Below, in pieces: positions 46,209 through 56,428 of a DNA stretch of 64,000 nt (its first letter is position 1; every line of letters starts with the position of its first letter). A program made the position numbers and the translations under genes. Source of the DNA: Didymella arachidicola. Lineage: Eukaryota; Ascomycota; Dothideomycetes; Pleosporales; Didymellaceae. Under the pieces are notes generated by a model. That model was not told the DNA's origin. It made no database searches and worked only from the letters and a program-made list of their open reading frames with translations. Location of the stretch: positions 1,488,001 to 1,552,000 of the forward strand of contig CM049995.1 in the NCBI GenBank assembly GCA_016630955.3, in the 5' to 3' direction.

Positions 46209-46784
46209 ATGCAGCTTACATTTCTCGCCGGAGTGGCCGCCGTGGCTGCAGGCGTAAGTGCCCAGACGTTCATCAGGTACGCAGCACACGACTCCGCATC
46301 CACGCAAGCCCTATAGACGTGCAACTAACAGCAACGATGTAGTCCCGAGCAGTCGCAATCGGTCCTGATGGTTCTCGCGACCGCACTGCCCACCGACGTG
46401 CGCAACTACGCCATTGCCTCTCCGTCGGCCTACGCAGCCGAGATGAGCTCCTCGTTGGCTGCCGGAAACACCCCAGGCTGGTACGCTTCGATGCCGGCCG
46501 ATGTCAAGAGCATTTTGCCTCTGCTGTACCCTGCTGCTGCTGAAGCTACGACCACGCCTGTCGTCAGCTCGTCCTCTGCCGTTGCTTCAACCAGCGCATC
46601 TGGACTGCCCACCGGCTCGAACAGCACCTCCATCTCGGCCGTCCATTCTGCTACCCTGTCTGGCTCGCGCACAGCGACTGGTGCCCCTCCTCCTGAGTCC
46701 ACCGGCGCTGCGTCTCACGCAAAGGCCGCTGTCGGTGCCGGTCTTGCTGGTGTTGCTGGCTTCCTTGTCATGCTGGCTCTTTGA
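46209..46784 (+). CDS. Small secreted protein with GPI-anchor pattern
   Basis: Two exons (46209-46276, 46343-46784) encode 169 residues. A signal peptide (MQLTFLAGVAAVAAGVSAQ) leads to a short conserved region: SPEQSQSVLMVLATALPTDVRNYAI, then YAAEMSSSLAAGNTPGWYASMPADVKSILPLLYP. After it comes a Ser/Thr/Pro-rich stretch and a hydrophobic C-terminus (AVGAGLAGVAGFLVMLAL) that fits GPI attachment. This family of small surface proteins occurs widely in filamentous ascomycetes and has no known function. The intron is 66 nt and splits the Ser codon before PEQSQ; its acceptor follows AACTAACAG. The protein probably sits in the plasma membrane or wall; that is inferred from the signals alone. Confidence 0.85.
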
Positions 46785-47909
46785 TAGCGATCGTCTCTTG
46801 CGCATGGCTACTTCTGCGCACAAGCATACAGCTATGATATAATCAAGCGGCTTCGGCATCTTTAGCGGGCGGCGCTTCGGGTTTAAAACGTTCTTCACGA
46901 TGCTACGTTATCATTCTTTTGGAGGCTCATGGGAGCATTCGCATTATACCTGTTTGACTTTGTATGTGGATTGTGGATATCGATAATGTTTAGCATGATG
47001 GCTGGTGGTTTACATCTTGGTAGCGAGGAGGGCGGCGGCAGTTTTGAATCTTGGCATTGGATGGAGGCTGATGATTGCAGCATATCAATAATCTATAATC
47101 TGTTGATGCGCAAAGTAGTCCTTTGAGATACATGGCACAGGTGTGGAAGGATAGGGCGAGTGCCTTTGAGCCGAGGACGGGAGGGCCAGCAGGCAGGTGA
47201 TCGTGCATCACTCTGACATCAAGATCTTACCCAAGACCGGACGTCAGTCTGAGTAATCGATCCTCACAGGCGGATGTGCATTGGACTTCAGCCACTGTTA
47301 GCGATGACTGGATCAATGCATAGCGGCATAGTTTTCAACTCGTCTGAGCCACGGCGAGCATCTCTAGATAGTATTCCTGTGTTCCACGGGCAATTGCTGA
47401 TTTTCCCGTTTCAAGTCAGTCGCTGCTTGCTTCAGTTGTCATAATTTGACAGACGCCTGGAGAAGCGTTGCCTTGTCAACTTGAAAGTGGACAACGATAC
47501 CACTTTGACTTCGTGTATGTTCACTTTCTCAGACGGACTCTCGATCAGCTTCAGAACAAAAATCTCTGGTGATGATCGACTCGCATTTCCGAACTCTGAG
47601 GGGCAGACCATACCTGCATATGCTCTTTTACCGCGAGCCGATACTATACGTTTCAGCGTATGTTCAGTGATTTGCCTTTGCACCAAAGTATGTGTAGACG
47701 TCTAGACCAAGAATGAGAACTCGTTCCACCCATAAATGGCAATAAAAATTCATGGTTTTGCGACTGTCCATGACTCCTAATCCTTCTCTAGCATCGAAAT
47801 CTATGGGTATCATAAGCAGTGCCAGCGCCGTATGCCTTCACTGATTTGGACGATCCAGCTCTACGCAAGTTTAAAATTCGCAAATGGCGATGTCTTGAAC
47901 CACCCCATC
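46785..47909. other. Convergent intergenic stretch, nothing recognised
   Basis: This lies between the 3' ends of the small GPI-type gene and the G-patch gene. No gene was recognised; the region contains several short frames without family resemblance. Confidence 0.5.
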
Positions 47910-48671
47910 TCAACCTCCCAACTCACCCAAGTATTTTTCGACCTCGTCATTCCCATAGAACATCCTCTGCAGCTTGTTGTGCTTCCTCTTCTCTACCTTG
48001 GCCAGCTTCTGTATCTTCCCTGCGTCGAGCCTTATCTCTCCCTGCTTCGCGATACCCCTCCCGTTCATTAAGCCCTTCCGCCTCTCCTCAGCCTTCTTAT
48101 CAATCCCCAACCCCAACTTGTCTCTCTTCTCCTTTGGCACAAGCGGAAACAACATCCCCTCTCCATTCGCGCCCAGCCCCACCCTAGCATCCACATCCCA
48201 GCCATAGTTCTGCATGTACTTCAGCCCCATTCTCGTGCGATCAATTGCACTTGGCACCGGTGCGCGCGGGAGGGCAGCTTGATGCGCAGCGCTGAGGAAG
48301 TGGATCCTGTGGTCTGTCTCTTTGACGGGCTTGCCGCAGATGCCGCACAGCGGGTAGGCATCTGGTTCGCGCAGCGGCTGTCCGTTGGGGAACATGATGG
48401 CGAGGTATTTTTGTGCGATTGATTGGCCGTCTACGGGGGCTGATGGCGCGGGTGTGGTGGATGGAGTGGCGGGGACGAACTTGACAGGGTTCTTCCAAAG
48501 GCCGCGGCCGTAGGCGGGCTGTGAGGTGAACGGAAGGGTGGAGATGTCGGCATCATTGTAATGAGGGTCGAGTTCTTCTCCCTCGTCTGCTTCTTGCGAG
48601 ACCTCACGGTGAGGGATCATGGTGGGCGGTATGGCGTTGGTATGGAGTCGTTGCAGTTTCCTCCTCTTCAT
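47910..48671 (-). CDS. G-patch domain protein with a small zinc-finger-like motif
   Basis: The gene is intronless and encodes 253 residues. The C-terminal half has a G-patch: RMGLKYMQNYGWDVDARVGLGANGEGMLFPL, with the expected glycines and aromatic residues. G-patch proteins bind RNA and stimulate DEAH helicases in splicing or ribosome assembly. Just before it is a Cys/His arrangement (CGICGKPV, then DHRIHFLSAAH) that could hold one zinc. After the G-patch lies a basic region (KRKHNKLQRMFYG) near the C-terminus, suggesting nuclear location. This layout resembles the GPANK1-like group. The start is the first ATG, MKRRKLQRL. The gene is divergent from the dehydrogenase gene with 218 bp between starts. 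Confidence 0.85.
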   Translation of the reverse strand: MKRRKLQRLHTNAIPPTMIPHREVSQEADEGEELDPHYNDADISTLPFTSQPAYGRGLWKNPVKFVPATPSTTPAPSAPVDGQSIAQKYLAIMFPNGQPLREPDAYPLCGICGKPVKETDHRIHFLSAAHQAALPRAPVPSAIDRTRMGLKYMQNYGWDVDARVGLGANGEGMLFPLVPKEKRDKLGLGIDKKAEERRKGLMNGRGIAKQGEIRLDAGKIQKLAKVEKRKHNKLQRMFYGNDEVEKYLGELGG

Positions 48672-48889
48672 CTAGGTCGTGATAGCGCCGTCCTCTCACG
48701 CGCTCTTAGCGAAAAGCATAACGACATCTCTGGGCGAGGGCGGGCAAAAAGTCAACAGAGACCGCAAAACATTGCTGCATCATGGAAAGTCGAGCAGGCA
48801 CACGCCATCACATGTCATGACGCTACGCGACCCCTAGCGTCGTGGCACTTGGTTCCGAACTCAAGCCCCTTCCGTAACAGCCAGACATC

Positions 48890-50162
48890 ATGCCCATCGG
48901 AATCCTCCACCAGGGCTTCACCGAAGGCTTGGACTCGATACCGTATGGCTGGCCCATAGTCAAGGTAGCCTCGGTCGCCGGGGTGCTCTACCTGCTGAAA
49001 TGGTTCTTCAATGGCGCGGTCAACACTTCAGAGCGGAATATGCATTCTAAGGTGATCATGGTCACGGTAAGCTTCGAAGAAAGACATGCACAGTGAGGAG
49101 GCTGATGATTTATAGGGCGGAACAGCCGGCATAGGCGCTGAGGTGGTGAAGGGGCTGGCTACGCGCGGTGCGCAGATCATTCTTCTGGTCCAGCAGCCCC
49201 TCTCCGACCCTTTCCTCGTCGACTACATCGAAGACCTGCGCGAACAGACGGGTAACGAGCTCATAACCGCCGAACACGTCGACCTCACGTCGCTGCACAG
49301 CATACGCGTCTTCGCCACGAAATGGGTCGACAATGCCCCGCCACGCCGCCTTGACACAATCGTACTCTGCGCAAACACAATGATGCCAATGGGCGGCAAG
49401 GCAGCTATCACTGAAGACGGCCTGGAATCAACCTGGGGTCTGAACTACGTGGCGAACTTCCACCTCCTCAGCATCCTCAGCCCGGCGCTCCGAGCCCAGC
49501 CGCCAGACCGAGACGTCCGCATCGTCTTCGGTACGTGCAGTGCCTACATGGCCGGCAAGATGCCAGACTTCAATGCCAAGCCAGCTGCGAAGAAAGGACA
49601 TTCTGAGGCTGGACAGACAGAGTTCGAGGCTAGCAGCGTCTACGCCACGTCAAAGCTCGCACTCATGACGTTCGCAGTTGCGTTCCAGAAGCACCTGAAC
49701 GCATACGTCCGTCCAGACAAGAAGCCCATGAACGCCCGTGTCATCATGGTCGACCCAGGCTGGACTCGCACGCCCGGCATGCGGCGCCACCTCACCTTTG
49801 GCACGCTGTGGGGCCTCGCGCTCTACCTCATCATGTGGCCGGTGTGGTGGCTGGTGCTGAAGAGCGCAGACCAGGGCGCGCAGACGTTCCTACACGCAGT
49901 CATGGAAGAGCAGTGGAGTCGCGGCGAGGGTGGATACCTACTCAAGGAATGCAGGAAGGTGGGCTGGAGCCGCCCTGAGATCAACGACGAGGAGCTGCAG
50001 CAGAAGCTGTGGAGCAGCAGCGAGAAGACGATCGAGCTGCTGGAGACGGAGGGCGCGAAGCGACGCGCGATCGAGAAGAAGGAGGCCGAGAAGCAGGACA
50101 AGAAGGAGGCCAAGTCGACGGCCAAGGAGGCGGCCGGGGAGGCAAAGCAGAGGAAAAAGTGA
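48890..50162 (+). CDS. Short-chain dehydrogenase/reductase with membrane segments
   Basis: Two exons (48890-49066, 49116-50162) encode 407 residues. The N-terminus has one hydrophobic helix (VKVASVAGVLYLLKWFF). A Rossmann fold follows: the intron splits MVT from GGTAGIG, the TGxxxGIG cofactor loop (residues about 59-66). Then come the catalytic Tyr and Lys in YATSK (Y235, K239) and the DPGWTRTPGM segment. A second hydrophobic stretch (LWGLALYLIMWPVWWLVL) and a long Lys/Glu/Ala-rich tail follow. The closest general class is the retinol-dehydrogenase/bli-4-like oxidoreductases of fungi, membrane bound and NAD(P) dependent; the substrate is not known. The tail is likely a charged helix and may be variable between species. 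Confidence 0.9.
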
Positions 50163-50543
50163 GCCCAGCAGAGGTATTCGACACGCCCACGCAGCTACAT
50201 CAGCACAATACACAGCATACATCAGACCATCCTCAGCACCGCAGCAGTGCTCTCGCGACGAGCGACGAGGAGTGGGGCGCTCGAAGCGAGCAGCTCACCA
50301 AGGTTCGAACACATACTAACCATAAGCGAGCTCACATATGATCCTTCACGCCGAGGCTACCAACTTGGCACGGAGAGCATTCGAATGAATACTTCGATGT
50401 TTAGCAATGGATTGAGCGGATGTGTTCGGCAGAGTACCCCTGAACCATTTTCGACATCAAACTGTAGCATAGATCACAGAAGTGTCATTTTGACTAAGGA
50501 TACACATGCACCATCTGGGAACTCTCTTATCGAAACAACAGAA
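50163..50543. other. Intergenic stretch before the tRNA gene
   Basis: This contains the 3' flank of the dehydrogenase gene and the upstream side of the tRNA. Nothing else was recognised. Confidence 0.5.
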
Positions 50544-50631
50544 GGTCGCTTAGCTCAGTTGGTTAGAGCGTGGTGCTAATAGTTCACATCCTTGATACGC
50601 CAAGGTCGCGAGTTCGACCCTCGTAGTGACC
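50544..50631 (+). tRNA. tRNA-Ile with anticodon AAU and a 15-nt intron
   Basis: The ends GGTCGCT and AGTGACC pair over seven bases with one G-U. The D arm is GCTCAGTTGGTTAGAGC. The anticodon stem TGGTG pairs with CGCCA around the loop CTAATA-A, giving anticodon AAT (AAU). A 15-nt intron (50582-50596) lies at the standard place, one base 3' of the anticodon. The T arm is GCGAG-TTCGACC-CTCGT. The mature length is 73 nt without CCA. Internal A and B boxes are as expected for RNA polymerase III, and a short T-run (CAGTTTCTTTTTG) right after the gene fits a Pol III terminator. Confidence 0.95.
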
Positions 50632-50979
50632 AGTTTCTTTTTGCGTCTCCGCATCCACCTTGCGTCTTGCTGGGTCTGGCGGAAAATATCTTTTGCTCAA
50701 GGCCTCCACAGACGAGAGAGAGAGAGAGAGCAGAGAGCGCGGGTGTGGAAAGTACGATGTCGATGACAAAGTGTGTGTGTAGGTTGGGAATCAAGGCCTT
50801 CGTCGGAATCCGTAGAGGACGAAGTTATATGTGCTTTCGGCTCTATTTTTGATGGTACTATAAGCGTAAAGTACCGCTGGACATTTACATGAATGACTGG
50901 CAAAATTAGTCGACGGAAGCCTGGGGTATACCAATAGCAATAACAACAGACCCAGACGCAATGCAGCTCTCCACATGCA
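50632..50979. other. Intergenic stretch with a GA microsatellite
   Basis: This lies between the tRNA and the convergent DDHD gene. Apart from the GA run and a short TG run near 50770 nothing was recognised. Confidence 0.5.
50714..50730 (+). repeat. GA dinucleotide microsatellite
   Basis: An uninterrupted run of eight GA units plus a G is followed by a second short AG-rich run (CAGAGAGCG). Confidence 0.85.
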
Positions 50980-53854
50980 TCACACGCCGCCAACGTTCAT
51001 CTTCTTCTTAACCGCACGCATCCGCTCAATCGTGCCCTCCCGCCCACTCTCGCGCCCCACCTCCAGCACAATCATCCTGACGAAGTCGCGACTAACCCAG
51101 TAACTACTATGCGCGCCCAGCATAGTAAGGTACTGGATCTCGAGTGCGCCGCCGCCGTACTTCATGAAGAAGTCAATCTGCCCGTTATCATTGAGCAGAT
51201 ACGCTCTCTTCTCCGCGACCTCTTCGCGCGTGAAATTGTGCGTTTCAAGCTCGACGTTGCTCGGAAGACGTATGGTAGCCGGCTTCTGTAACTGCGCTGA
51301 TGAGTCGGTGCGCCGGAAGGGGTTGGCGAAGGAAAAGTAGGATGAAGAAGAAGAGGGTATGGTTGCGGGCTTGAGCATCTCGGCGTACGAGGCGTCGACG
51401 GTGGCGTTGATACGCATTGCGACGGGGTCGTATGGGTTGATGATGTTGTAAATGTTGTCCACGGCTATGCAGCCATATGTGCCCTGTTCGCCGGCGACGC
51501 CTGGCATGGCGTATGAGTCTGCGTCGGGCTTCTCTACATCACGACGGGGCAAGAGGGTCGCGTTCTTCATCAGTAGGAACAAGGCTGCGGGGCTTCCACA
51601 AACAAATAGGTCGGTCGTGTTGAAGATGAAGTGGTCCCTCGGCAAGGCGGAGTCAGGGGATGTTGGGTTGACCAACCCGGGATCGATCCGGGTGGGCTGA
51701 TTACTGAGGATGTCGATGGCCATGACTGAACCGAGGGAATGTGCGACAAGATGAACTCGTCCATAATTCTCGAAGCCAGGATTGTTGGCGCACCACAGTC
51801 TGTAGATACGGTTCGCTTCATGTATGCAGGCGGCGACCATCGTGGGGTTGTGCTGCGGCGACAAATAGTACGGAACGTCAAGCATAACATCGCTAATGAT
51901 ACCACGGATAGAAGGCAGCGTGACCGGCGTGATGTCTTTCAGCGTGTACTTGTTGGCTGTAGGATCTTCAACCTCCGTGTCAGCACCAGTCTCGAGTGAG
52001 ACACGTTGTCGCCAATTGACCTGCTCATGTTAGCGTACTGCTGTCGAACAATCTCTCGTTTAGAGAACCTACGGGCAGCACCATGACCCCACCCATATCT
52101 CGCCGCAAATGGCGCTTGACATCAGGTGTCCCAAGCTCAACGTTCACCTCTCGCCTGAATGAATTCATCGCGTGAGTGAAGTGGAATGTCTCCATGCGCT
52201 CGGAGAGCTTCTGCCCAATGCCGTGAATGACCAGTACAAGATCAGTCACCCGCGGACGTTCAGACATAGCAAGCTCAGGATCGGACTTCAGCCTCCGATT
52301 CGTTGGAGCCCCAGCCTGAGCAGTGGACGCACCTTGGTATGCCTTTTGAGATGTGGAGTCAAGCTTGCTTGGGTGCAGCTTGTCCCATATTGACTGGTCG
52401 AACCCTCGCACAACGCATATACCAATATTCCTACCTTTCCTGATATAGTTTGCAAGCGGACGTCTCCCATAGTAGTCTGACGGCTGCAGAGCTGGTTTCA
52501 AAATGTACGCCTCTTTGTCGTTTGCGTAGATGACACCGGCTTTGAGATAAAGCTGCTTGTACCCAGCCGCACCATACTCCAGATCACCCTGTGCCTTGTT
52601 GTCTGGTCCGTTCGGTCCATTTGAGATATCTATTCGGTCGCATGCATTCTCGACTATGTCCAGCCGTTCCTGCTCAGGGTTTCTCTGCTCTTCTGGCAAG
52701 GTGCTCTGTACCAGGCCTGTCGTCTGCATCTGCTGTGAAGTGGACGGTCTGCTGTCTGGTGCCGCAGGCTTATCAGGCCATAACTTGTGAAGGACTTTCA
52801 TTTCTCCCAGCGCCCCTACCTCGACCGCGCTGCTGAGTTCGTCTTTCCAAGTCTGTGTCCAAGGTTGCAAATCAACGTATCCTGCCTCCAACATGTTCGC
52901 GACTTCAACCTCTACAGGCATCATTGAGTCCCTATAGAACCAGGTGCCTCGGATGATTCGAGAGATATCGCTGAGGGGCGACCAGTAGATTGGCTCCATT
53001 CGTATCGATTCAGCGTCCATGACAACATGGTGCAGCCTTGACACACCGACAGGTACCTTGGCAGACGGTCCTGCCCGAGTTTCGGGCTGCATCCTCGCCG
53101 GACCTTTGTCTTTTCCGCTCGATAGCGCAGGCTCCATCTCATCATCCCATCTGTAGCTATCCACCTCATGTATTGTCGGCCGACTGCCGCCCTCCATCGG
53201 CGAAGGCTTCCATGCCTTGTTAACATTAGTCCGTGATGGCGCTCGAATGAACGGTGTGCCCGTAGTCGTAGGACCAGATGTAGGCGATGCCAAGCTGGGG
53301 TCGAGTGCTTTCATCGACTGTACTAATGTTGCGCCCTGGCTGCCACCGCTAGAGCTGGCTCGTCCGCTCGAGAAGAGCTCGGCGGACTTCGAGTACTGCC
53401 CACTGCTATTCGACCTTCCCAGCGGGATGTCCCTGCCTCTGGGGCTGCCACCCTCCCTTGGTGCACTACCAGCTCTCTTACGCTTCAGACGAGCGACCGC
53501 TGGGTTTGTCGGTGTGCCTGGCTCTAAGCCATCCTTCTTCTCGCCAAGCTCCTCATTGTGCTGCAGTATCTTCTTCCTCAACTCCAACCATGCTGTGTTC
53601 ACGGCGTTGTTGTCGTACAGCGAAAAGGGGCGGGGGAGCTGCTTCTTTGCAGCCGCTGCTGCACCTGTCACTGGTGGAGGAATGGGCGAGAGCGGATCGT
53701 CGATAGCGAGAGGTGACGTGTAGAAATAGCGAACGGGTATCTCAGACGGCGCTTCGGTGGAGTGCAGGACCTCACGAATGTACTGATTTGCGTGCGAGGA
53801 CATGGTGGGCTCTCGCTCACTCACAACGGCGGAGGTCCGGACTGGGAAGGCCAT
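50980..53854 (-). CDS. DDHD-domain phospholipase A1 (PA-PLA1 type)
   Basis: Two exons (53854-52073, 52020-50980) encode 940 residues. The C-terminal part shows VLVIHGIGQKLSE, the joint LPVNWRQ over the 52-nt intron, then the lipase elbow VAHSLGSVMA with the nucleophile near S689. The DDHD region follows: FVCGSPAALFLLM, DNIYNIINPYDPVAMRINATVD and, near the C-terminus, GAHSSYW with the last histidine. The family hydrolyses phosphatidic acid and related phospholipids at membranes and influences ER/Golgi traffic and mitochondria. The N-terminal half is largely disordered, but has a WWE-like stretch typical of the family (VRYFYTSPL, FSLYDNNAVNTAWLEL). The start may be at 53803 (MSSHANQY) instead. 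The gene is convergent with the tRNA. Confidence 0.92.
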
Positions 53855-54292
53855 TGCTAAAGACCTACGTTCTGTGAGAAGCTCATATCACCTCGCCACC
53901 CATATGTATCAAACGTGTCCTCATGTTGGAGCGAAAGGATGTCAGAGGCGAGTGAAGACTGTAGCCTGGGGCAGACGTGCTTTCGTCGCGCGTTTTGGGA
54001 AGTCACTCGAAGCTCTGACGCAACCGCCTCGCTAGAAGCGACGCCTGAGCATGTGCATCGAGCCCATCCCTGTCGACCCACCTACACTACTTATGCCTGA
54101 TACCAGAGCAGTTGTCAAGTTGGTGTCCTGTTGCCACGTATCGATTTGCACCTAGTGGGTGCTAAATTTGCCGCCTCCCATCAGCTTCGCGCGGTCACTC
54201 TTCTCTTGGACTTGTTCTTGGGTTGGCACGCTGTTCGCAGGTCTCAATAACAATTAAATTGAGAGTAACTATCCAAGAGAAGATAAAGAATT

Positions 54293-54741
54293 GAATTAAT
54301 AGCATGTAATGAGAAAGCCAGAGAACTGAATCAGTGGCATATAAAGAGAAAACTAGAGAACTAAATTTTAAGGCCGACTTTACATGCACAAAAGATAGCG
54401 ATCTAGTTAATAGGTTAAATTAGTAGAAAGACAAAATAGCAGACAAGGAGCTAGCTAAGGTGCGGATGCGGCGGCCTATATATACTAGACTACTGTCTGC
54501 AGTGAAAGTAACAAGAGGTGGCGTTAGTAAGTTCTAATAGGCGTCAGTAAGTTCCAACACACCTCAATGAAAGAAAGGACAAGTGAGCGGGAGGAAGGCG
54601 TTAGTAAGTTGCGTAACTTACTGACGCAATCTCAGGTGGAGCATAGTTCCGACATAAATCAATAGCATGTAAAAAAAAAACAGAGCAACAAATCAGTGGC
54701 AGGTAGAGAAAACCGAAGAAATGAATCAGTGGCAGGTGTAG
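54293..54741 (+). repeat. Tandem repeat of about 32-35 bp in two arrays
   Basis: Two adjacent 35-bp units lie at 54293-54327 and 54328-54362. They share the pattern GAATYARTRGCAT, then GAGAAA and AGAGAACT. Two and a half related units lie at 54657-54690, 54691-54722 and 54723-54741 (AATCAGTGGCAGGT core). The arrays are separated by about 290 bp that contains the 13-bp cluster. Confidence 0.75.
54521..54627. repeat. Cluster of four 13-bp motifs including an inverted pair
   Basis: The motif GCGTYAGTAAGTT occurs directly at 54521-54533, 54541-54553 and 54598-54610, and inverted at 54615-54627. The last two form a hairpin with a 4-base loop and one mismatch. This could be the remains of a miniature transposon end or a protein-binding array. 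Confidence 0.75.
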
Positions 54742-54988
54742 TCGTTCGGTACTAGGATTGTTCGAGCTCTGGCATGCCTCCACCAATGAAGTTCTCGGTG
54801 TTACCAGTCATACCGGCGATGAAGATGCATTTGTCGTTCGAATGGCTGTCTACAACCTCGTTGTGGCGACGGTCGACCCGACATTGCGCTACGCTATTCG
54901 AATCTTTCTGCTAACATGCTTATTGCGAACAAGGCAGGCATCTATCCCACTTTAGAGTTCCTAATTGAAATCCGCCTGCCTTGCCTCA

Positions 54989-55189
54989 ATGTCTAGACAC
55001 CCTGTCGTAGTCGCATATTTTCATTCCAGTCTCGATCTTGGGCTATGGTACTGGATTTACGATGTCCTTCCTTGGCGATTTAAGCGTTTCAAACTCTAAC
55101 TGGGTCCCTTACAATTGTCCGTTGAGCACACGGGGACATCGTTGATCGTGTCGCTAGACCTGCATGTCTAGCCACCCTGTCATAGTCGC
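54989..55189 (+). repeat. Two copies of a 26-bp motif, 175 bp apart
   Basis: Copies at 54989-55014 and 55164-55189 match at 24 of 26 positions (ATGTCTAG, CACCCTGTC, TAGTCGC). They flank a 150-bp segment with no recognised feature and may be remnants of an element's ends. Confidence 0.7.
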
Positions 55190-55216
55190 GTTTTCTTAGG
55201 CATAAAATCCACTGCC

Positions 55217-55621
55217 TTACTCATTCGCGTCTTTGTCGTGCACGCCATTGGCCAGCTCGCAAGGGTCTTTGGCGTATCTGATGGAGCCGTGCTCCCATTC
55301 CTCGTCATCCATCAAGTACCGCTTGACGCTAGCCAGCTCGCAAGGGTCATTGGCGTATCCGATAGAGCAGTGCTCCCATTCTTCGTTATCCATCAAGTGA
55401 CGCCTGAAGTTCAGGACGTGGTAAATATTGTCTTTGGCGTATCTGATGGAGCGGTGTTCCCATTCTTCGTCATCTATCAAGTGACGCTTCAAGTAAACAC
55501 TGGCAGGCAGGCCCTTCCAGGAAAGCTCCTTCCAAGGCAGGTGCGTCCAATTTCTCTGACCTGCGGCGGAAAGCACGATTTGGGCAAATGCCACCTCAAC
55601 TTGAAGAAGAGAGGATTTCAT
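55217..55621 (-). CDS. Small hypothetical protein with three peptide repeats
   Basis: The frame has 134 codons and no intron. After a weakly hydrophobic start (MKSSLLQVEVAFAQIVLSAAG) come three repeats of about 27 residues built on RHLxDxEEWEHxSIRYAKD, with the last two ending DPCELA. At DNA level the unit spacing is 81 and 84 bp, so the array kept frame while diverging, which suggests past selection or recent expansion. I do not recognise the family. It sits in the repeat island. Upstream on the same strand, 55650-55990 contains an interrupted reading frame (for example DIEELLTDGYEGPGNATRLLKK) with in-frame TAG codons. The ORF may therefore be the tail of a decayed larger gene rather than a separate one. 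Confidence 0.4.
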   Translation of the reverse strand: MKSSLLQVEVAFAQIVLSAAGQRNWTHLPWKELSWKGLPASVYLKRHLIDDEEWEHRSIRYAKDNIYHVLNFRRHLMDNEEWEHCSIGYANDPCELASVKRYLMDDEEWEHGSIRYAKDPCELANGVHDKDANE

Positions 55622-56428
55622 TTCAATAGATGTCCAGGAAGATGAGCTGGACGCTGCGATTGCGACGGTGGTCGATGAGGCTTATCACAATCGAGCTTGT
55701 TGCTGCCGTCCGTTGCGGGCTCCACTGCACTGTCGATTGTTCCACCATCATTATCTCTGACACGAGAGGCGCTTGTTAGGGATGGTGTCTTCTTCAACAG
55801 TCGTGTGGCGTTTCCTGGACCCTCATATCCGTCTGTTAAGAGCTCCTCAATGTCCTATTCTCCGCGCTTCCCTACAAGATCCAGCATGTTGTCTGCTATG
55901 TCGACTCCTTCGCAACAGACTAGACAAACTTGCCCCACCGCTCCGCTGACAGGCACTGTCGATACACTCTTCCTTTGTTGTGGACAGGATAGTCAGGATT
56001 GGCTTAGATAGGACTAATGGAGGTAGTTAGTACTTAAAGCTGAGCTATGGAGTGTGAGGCTAGTACGATACGGATGATCGCGTTAGCATAGTCATGTGAC
56101 ATGTGGCGTGTAACCTCCACCCAGGAATGAAGTTACTCTATTACTCAACGTTGATTGATACCGATCAACTCGAGCCTCGTTATAGAGCTGGCTGATAGAC
56201 ACGTATTCGAATGATCGATGTAATAGATCGGTAATGCATTGTTTCTATGTGCCACGGTAAGGGTCAATCACGTGATGGGACATATCACGTGACCATACAC
56301 ACACCGGTGAGAGCATCGCGGAAGCTCTGTGCAGCACAACTAGAATTAGCGACGACTTAGGTGGACAGTTTGTTGTCTGAGAGACATAGAATACAGTTCT
56401 GTTGCACATATTTTAGTCCTATTTATGT
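55622..56428. other. Repeat island, right part
   Basis: On the minus strand 55650-55990 reads as protein-like pieces broken by TAG stops and a frame change, perhaps a decayed gene continuous with the peptide-repeat ORF. The rest contains two TCACGTGA palindromes and nothing else recognised. Confidence 0.45.
56268..56292. promoter_or_regulatory. Pair of TCACGTGA palindromes
   Basis: Identical 8-bp palindromes lie at 56268-56275 and 56285-56292, 17 bp start to start. CACGTG is the core bound by bHLH factors in fungi. They lie just downstream of the aldehyde dehydrogenase gene, so a regulatory role is uncertain. Confidence 0.4.

Larger units (their letters stand above)
53855..55216. other. AT-rich repeat island, left part
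   Basis: After about 250 bp of DDHD upstream sequence the composition becomes very AT-rich (54230-54760). The stretch holds tandem repeats, an inverted repeat cluster and part of a dispersed duplicate, listed separately. No intact gene and no transposase was recognised. The AT shift is compatible with RIP (repeat-induced C-to-T mutation) of old repeats, but this is inference. Confidence 0.6.

Noticed and set aside
54521..54627. CRISPR-like array
   Set aside because: Repeat units are few and irregularly spaced, and the genome is eukaryotic; treated as ordinary repeats.
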